Below, one piece after another: positions 8,601 through 11,000 of a DNA stretch of 11,000 nucleotides (position 1 is the first letter of the stretch; every line of letters begins with the position of its first letter). The position numbers were made by a program, and so were the translations under genes. The DNA comes from Glandiceps talaboti (taxonomy: Eukaryota; Hemichordata; Enteropneusta; Spengelidae). The DNA lies in contig NC_135567.1 in NCBI RefSeq assembly GCF_964340395.1, positions 20,571,806 to 20,582,805 of the forward strand, given 5' to 3'. Below the pieces are notes generated by a model that saw nothing but the letters and a program-made list of their open reading frames with translations, was not told the DNA's origin and did not search any database.

Positions 8601-9945
8601 AAGTAGTTGGGAGATGGTTGCCCTGGAGTGGTTGGTCATTCGACTGTGGTTGGTAAGTAGTTGGGAGATGGTTGTCCTGGAGTGGTTGGCCATGTGTTAA
8701 TGATTGTCCAATCACAGTTTGTTTGTCATGCCAGCATGGTTGATGTAGTTGTCCAATCACAGCTTGTTTGTCATGCCAGCATGGGTTATCTGACGTATGC
8801 CCAAATTCATCTTTCGACAACTTCTCAACATCATACATCGCAATAAATGCAATTCTTTCAAATTTACTGAAATCTGCATACTCTCTGACATCATTTAGTA
8901 AATTCTGTAAATCAGAAGAAAAGGAATAAAATCTGTAAGTATTCAACACAATGATGACAAATTTCAAATCATGAATATTCTGTTTAAAGCTTAACTACAT
9001 AGCTGCATCTGGAATGTCTTTTTTCAAAGTTGTAATATTGTACCAGGGACCTCCCAATTGTAACTGAAATCCTGGATATTAATATTCATGATACTATTAG
9101 CATAACAATACATGAATAAATAGTAATGAAGAGAAACAAAGGGTTGCTATATATGACTTTCACACATGTATAACCAGAGAAATCTACAGAAGGAACTCAG
9201 GTCAATTTTGAATATCTTCCTGCTCATTGCTTCAATGTGCCATTCTCCTCTGTTACATGTATTTTCATTGGCTGGCGTCATAATTAGTATTTATATTATG
9301 CACTTAGTAACATTCAAGAACAATAGAATGTTCTGTAGTTAAGGCAGTTTTTTGTGCTGGCTATTTTAGGGGGGTGGGGGTGCGTCCACTGCCAACCACT
9401 GTGAGGTGGTCCCTGATAATAACCTACTTGTAATATTGTACACCGTGAACACCCACAACAGTATTGCCTCACCTAAATAAATGTGTTTTTTGTCACGGTA
9501 TACAAGACAAATCAAATCGAGATCCAGGAAACAGCGTGGTGATCATAATTTCAACTCTGGATTGACCACAATCTAATTATTGGTATTCCAGTGAATATTT
9601 TGAGGTCATTGAACTTACCTCAATCCACTGTAGATGATGAGCTGTTATTCTGAACTGATCTACACATGTGTCTAATTCTGGTGTATATTTGTTTTTTAGT
9701 AACAAAGCTACAGTTTTCTCTGTGTTGCCATCGGTAACAATGTCCAGTTCTACTATATAAACACATAGACTAATACTACTGTACAGTTCTACTATAGCTT
9801 CATTGATGATACGTTTTACAACTAACACATGTTTGACAGGATCTTCACTGTGTAGCACGTTTTTCCCAACAAATTGAATTCCAAAATGTTGAAATAAAAG
9901 TTCATTCATGAGAGCGTAAGACTTTGTCCTAGATGAGGCTTCCAT
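5650..9945 (-). CDS. Spliced C2H2 zinc-finger/AT-hook protein, 1193 residues, two coding exons
   Basis: The coding sequence is complement of 5650-8904 joined to 9619-9945. Exon 1 (109 codons) ends GAG|GTAAGT. Exon 2 starts after a pyrimidine-rich TTTTCTTCTGATTTACAG. The junction is phase 0, giving QWIE|NLLND. The start is chosen for its AAAATGG context and an in-frame TGA upstream. Order of parts: unrecognised N-terminal region (1 to about 145); two CWHDKQ repeats (151, 166); Gln/Pro/His repeats (181-351); AT-hook cassettes with cores at 461, 493, 525 and 557; acidic stretch and another GRP at 607; degenerate finger (632-652); D/N-T/S-V repeats (about 668-915); eight C2H2 fingers (948-1167); a 26-residue tail. 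Such proteins act in the nucleus as sequence-specific DNA binders, often transcription factors; target and role are unknown. The N-terminal region may be an adaptor as KRAB, SCAN or ZAD are in other zinc-finger families, but it matches none of these by eye. I know no name for this gene. Three tandem repeats inside one ORF suggest fast evolution. Confidence 0.85.
5731..6396 (-). other. Array of eight C2H2 zinc fingers
   Basis: First Cys of each finger is at residue 948, 975, 1004, 1032, 1060, 1090, 1118 and 1146; the last His is 1167. Finger 1 has 11 rather than 12 residues between Cys and His. Fingers 2, 3 and 8 have His-x4-His, the others His-x3-His. Linkers TGERP, LGIRP, TGVKP and TGIKP follow the DNA-binding TGEKP type, while those after fingers 2, 3 and 5 differ. 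Helix residues at -1, 3, 6 are R, H, R (finger 5), R, H, Q (finger 6), D, N, V (finger 7) and R, E, K (finger 8). That is consistent with base contacts mainly by the C-terminal fingers. Confidence 0.95.
6485..7230 (-). repeat. In-frame 12/15-bp coding repeat, [D/N][N/D/M][T/S][S/A]V
   Basis: Residues about 668-915 are made of tetra- and pentapeptide units such as DNTSV, NNTSV, DDTTV, DNTAV and NMSV. The first part is regular DDTTV/NNTSV; later parts mix TAV, TSG and TSS forms. All length changes are multiples of three. Function unknown; low-complexity, uncharged to acidic, probably extended. The spacing resembles pentapeptide-repeat proteins, but the central Leu/Phe those need is missing. The opposite strand is also open here because of the repeat. 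Confidence 0.9.
7276..7338 (-). other. Isolated degenerate C2H2 finger
   Basis: Residues 632-652 fit the finger pattern CKYC, then GEEFVSKTHLSV, then H648, but the fourth ligand is replaced by Tyr652 (HTNMY). It lies about 300 residues before the main array. With three ligands it probably does not hold zinc in the usual way; it may be a relic of a longer array split by the repeat expansion. Confidence 0.75.
7530..7880 (-). other. Four 32-residue AT-hook cassettes
   Basis: The coding repeat carries KRKRGRPRKLSGG-type motifs with core glycines at residues 461, 493, 525 and 557, an exact 32-residue (96-bp) spacing. Copies 1 and 3 keep the GRP core that AT-hooks use to enter the minor groove of AT-rich DNA. 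Copy 2 has GSP and copy 4 has GIS with lost basic residues, so two of four look non-functional. Each is followed by GLQQM or a similar stretch and NDGN. An extra KKGRPVR at residue 607, after an acidic stretch (DPDEATDSDNDPD), is a separate AT-hook-like motif. Confidence 0.85.
8179..8691 (-). repeat. In-frame 54-bp/36-bp coding repeat (Gln/Pro/His-rich), ten cores
   Basis: Residues 181-351 contain ten copies of a core NHLPTT, each within an 18-residue unit of the form NDQPLxDNHLPTTxQPxS. The last two spacings are shortened to 12 residues (36 bp). Lengths stay a multiple of three, so the frame is kept. Middle units are nearly identical, which points to recent expansion. It is likely a disordered linker or activation-type region, by composition only. 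Confidence 0.9.
8905..9618 (-). other. Intron, 714 bp, GT-AG, phase 0
   Basis: The donor is GAG|GTAAGT (exon edge 9619), a perfect consensus. The acceptor is TTTACAG|AATTTA (exon edge 8904) with a long T/C tract. A nearer-upstream ACTTACAG would be out of phase with exon 1. The intron contains a 14-bp direct repeat flanking an element-like segment (listed separately) and a G-rich stretch at 9369-9381. Confidence 0.8.
9030..9441. repeat. Intronic segment bounded by a 14-bp direct repeat and imperfect inverted ends
   Basis: TTGTAATATTGTAC occurs exactly at 9030-9043 and 9428-9441. Directly inside the left copy is CAGGGACCTCCCA (9044-9056). On the right, GAGGTGGTCCCTG ends at 9415, and its reverse complement starts CAGGGACCACCTC. 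The first eight bases of the inverted ends are identical. This could be a small non-autonomous transposon. However, 12 bases separate the right end from its direct repeat, so it does not fit a clean target-site duplication. No coding capacity. Confidence 0.35.
9619..9945 (-). CDS. Exon 1: unrecognised N-terminal domain of the zinc-finger protein
   Basis: These 109 codons, with about 35 more from exon 2, form a compact-looking region of mixed hydrophobic and charged residues and no repeats, unlike the rest of the protein. Visible features are helix-like stretches (YALMNELLFQHFG; VKHVLVVKRIINEAIVEL), strand-like segments (SLCVYIVELDIV; TVALLLKNK) and, across the splice, HHLQWIE|NLLNDVREYADF followed by RIAFIAMYDVEKL. 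There is no signal peptide, Cys/His zinc site or known BTB, KRAB, SCAN or ZAD pattern that I can see. It may be a protein-interaction domain particular to this family. The frame continues 13 codons past the donor to a stop at 9577, as expected for intron read-through. Confidence 0.8.
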
Positions 9946-10008
9946 TTTAGAGTGCTTTCTTCTGAACTTATCTGCAGTTAAGGAAGTCCTGTCATCACTT
10001 CACAAAGT
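9946..10008 (-). other. 5'-UTR part of exon, after a strong splice acceptor
   Basis: Upstream of the ATG the minus strand reads a branch-like TTCTAAC, a long pyrimidine tract and ACTACAG|ACTTTG, putting the exon edge at 10008. An in-frame TGA lies in this 63-base stretch, so translation cannot start further upstream in this exon. Candidate donors for the intron are CAG|GTACAA (10146), CAG|GTAGCT (10421) and CAG|GTAGGA (10656). Only the last has a counterpart in the paralogous block at 591. Confidence 0.6.
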
Positions 10009-10427
10009 CTGTAGTATCAGAACAACAAACAGAGAAAGGAAAGTTAGAAAAAATGTACAGACATTGAGACAATCAAATAAACTAAATATTGCATTTTTAG
10101 TATCGATTTAAACTTTTTGCTCCAAATACAAACTTGAAAATTGTACCTGAAATCTTCGACTGCACACTCCAGTCTTTGTCAACAGATTGGCAACATGTGG
10201 TGAATAGATGTAGTTTGAACACGGTGTGTGACCACACTGTTCACAATGGATTCACAACACAGACCACGAGTCTAAGTAAGCATTCATTAGTGCACAGCTA
10301 ATCTCAGAACAAACTCACGGACTATTTGTACATTTCTCAGTCAATGTAAACATCTAGATCTATCCGACTAATGGACTAATGGAAGAGGGTCGTTTTCTCA
10401 GAAAAGCTCCGAAACAGCTACCTGTCT
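10009..10427. other. Non-coding, probably 5'-UTR intron or upstream DNA
   Basis: No open frame or RNA gene is seen. If the donor at 10656 is used this is intron sequence of the zinc-finger gene; if a nearer donor is used, part of it would be 5'-UTR or promoter. Confidence 0.4.
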
Positions 10428-10791
10428 AGTCTGTATGTATTGACAGGTCCAGTCGTTGGGTCGTTTATGTAACCACACGTGTGTGATCGCATTATAAACG
10501 AAAGCAACGCTTGGATTCAGCATTTCGTAGCCAATTTATGGTGTCAATCCACTGTGGACGTTGACAATGTGGTTGTAGATGTATGTCTATACACCAGGGC
10601 CCCTGTGGTGACGTAACACATACTTACATCTACCAATTGACTGTGTGAAGTCCTACCTGAACACTAAATACCTTTTAAAAGTCGTCTGCATTCGCAGTTC
10701 CTTTGATAGATACTCTGCTTTCTTTCAATATACACACTCAAGTACGTCTACGAGTGAATGCCTTTGACCTGGCAACAACGCCCTCTACGAC
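10428..10791 (-). promoter_or_regulatory. Putative 5' end/promoter of the zinc-finger gene (copy 2 of the duplicated block)
   Basis: This is the counterpart of 420-745. It keeps the donor consensus TTCAG|GTAGGA (exon edge 10657), CCTTTTAAAAG (10671-10681), CTCTGCT, AGTACGTCTA (10741-10750) and CAACGCCCTCTAC (10776-10788). It also holds a CRE-like TGACGTAA (10609-10616), a CCAAT pentamer (10531-10535) and an E-box CACGTG (10476-10481). The likely layout is a non-coding first exon ending at 10657 with an intron to 10009. The transcription start is not evident, and the TTTTAAAA box sits too close to the donor to be a normal TATA box for that exon. Confidence 0.5.
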
Positions 10792-10861
10792 CTACCTGCC
10801 CAGCCTTGGCACACACGTACACGGTTGATCACAGGCTCAGTCAGTTAGTTTTGTTTACGAA

Positions 10862-10886
10862 CACAAACAAACAAACAAACAAACAA
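10862..10886. repeat. (CAAA)n microsatellite
   Basis: About six ACAA/CAAA units in a row, following TTTGTTTACG. Slippage-prone simple repeat. Confidence 0.85.
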
Positions 10887-10911
10887 TAATAAATATGCTA
10901 AATAGTCACAG

Positions 10912-10939
10912 TAGCACATACCTCGTGGTGTATGTGCTA
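10912..10939. other. Perfect 10-bp inverted repeat
   Basis: TAGCACATAC (10912-10921) and GTATGTGCTA (10930-10939) pair perfectly around an 8-base loop CTCGTGGT. It may be a hairpin in RNA or a palindromic protein site; no gene is attached to it. Confidence 0.6.
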
Positions 10940-11000
10940 ATGTAGCTCTGAATGTATATATGCTACCAGGAGATTCGACACGTCTTGACTAGTTCTACTG

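Noticed and set aside
8092-8700. Plus- and minus-strand frames of about 200 codons over the 54-bp repeat
   Set aside because: These are shadows of the in-frame Gln/Pro/His repeat; the correct frame is set by the downstream zinc fingers.
8905-8967. Using the ATG at 8967 as the start of the zinc-finger protein
   Set aside because: The 21 codons before 8904 contain an excellent splice acceptor in phase with exon 1, so they are intron sequence.

Overview
The window is nuclear DNA from an animal, most likely a non-vertebrate metazoan that I cannot place further. The reasons are a GT-AG spliced gene for a C2H2 zinc-finger protein with TGEKP-type linkers, AT-rich non-coding DNA full of microsatellites, a relic of a Penelope-like/GIY-YIG retroelement, and a very long minisatellite. 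Nothing looks bacterial or viral.

Layout from left to right. Positions 1-419 hold no gene. Positions 420-745 are a block whose diverged copy lies at 10428-10791, about 10.05 kb away. Both copies carry a leftward splice-donor consensus, a TTTTAAAA box and a shared GTAGAGGGCG element, so they look like the 5' ends of two tandem paralogous leftward genes. The coding part of the left one is outside the window. Positions 746-1394 hold simple repeats, a decayed retroelement C-terminus (1069-1221) and an AATAAA plus poly(A) tract. Positions 1632 to about 5320 are a minisatellite of about 119 copies of a 31-bp unit. It contains a higher-order duplication with a 1207-bp period and a smaller one with a 401-bp period.

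The one complete gene is on the minus strand (5650-9945). Exon 1 (9945-9619) and exon 2 (8904-5650) join in phase 0 across a 714-bp intron and encode 1193 residues. In order these are: an unrecognised N-terminal region of about 145 residues; two CWHDKQ repeats; ten copies of a Gln/Pro/His repeat; four 32-residue AT-hook cassettes; an acidic stretch and a further GRP motif; a finger lacking its last zinc ligand; about 250 residues of a D/N-T/S-V repeat; and eight C2H2 fingers. This is the build of a nuclear DNA-binding regulator. A strong splice acceptor at 10009 implies at least one 5'-UTR intron.

The most notable points are the unfamiliar N-terminal region on a repeat-rich zinc-finger/AT-hook protein, the evidence for a tandem paralogue, and the higher-order minisatellite starting about 330 bp past the stop codon with no canonical poly(A) signal in between. 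All of this was read by eye and nothing was searched against a database.
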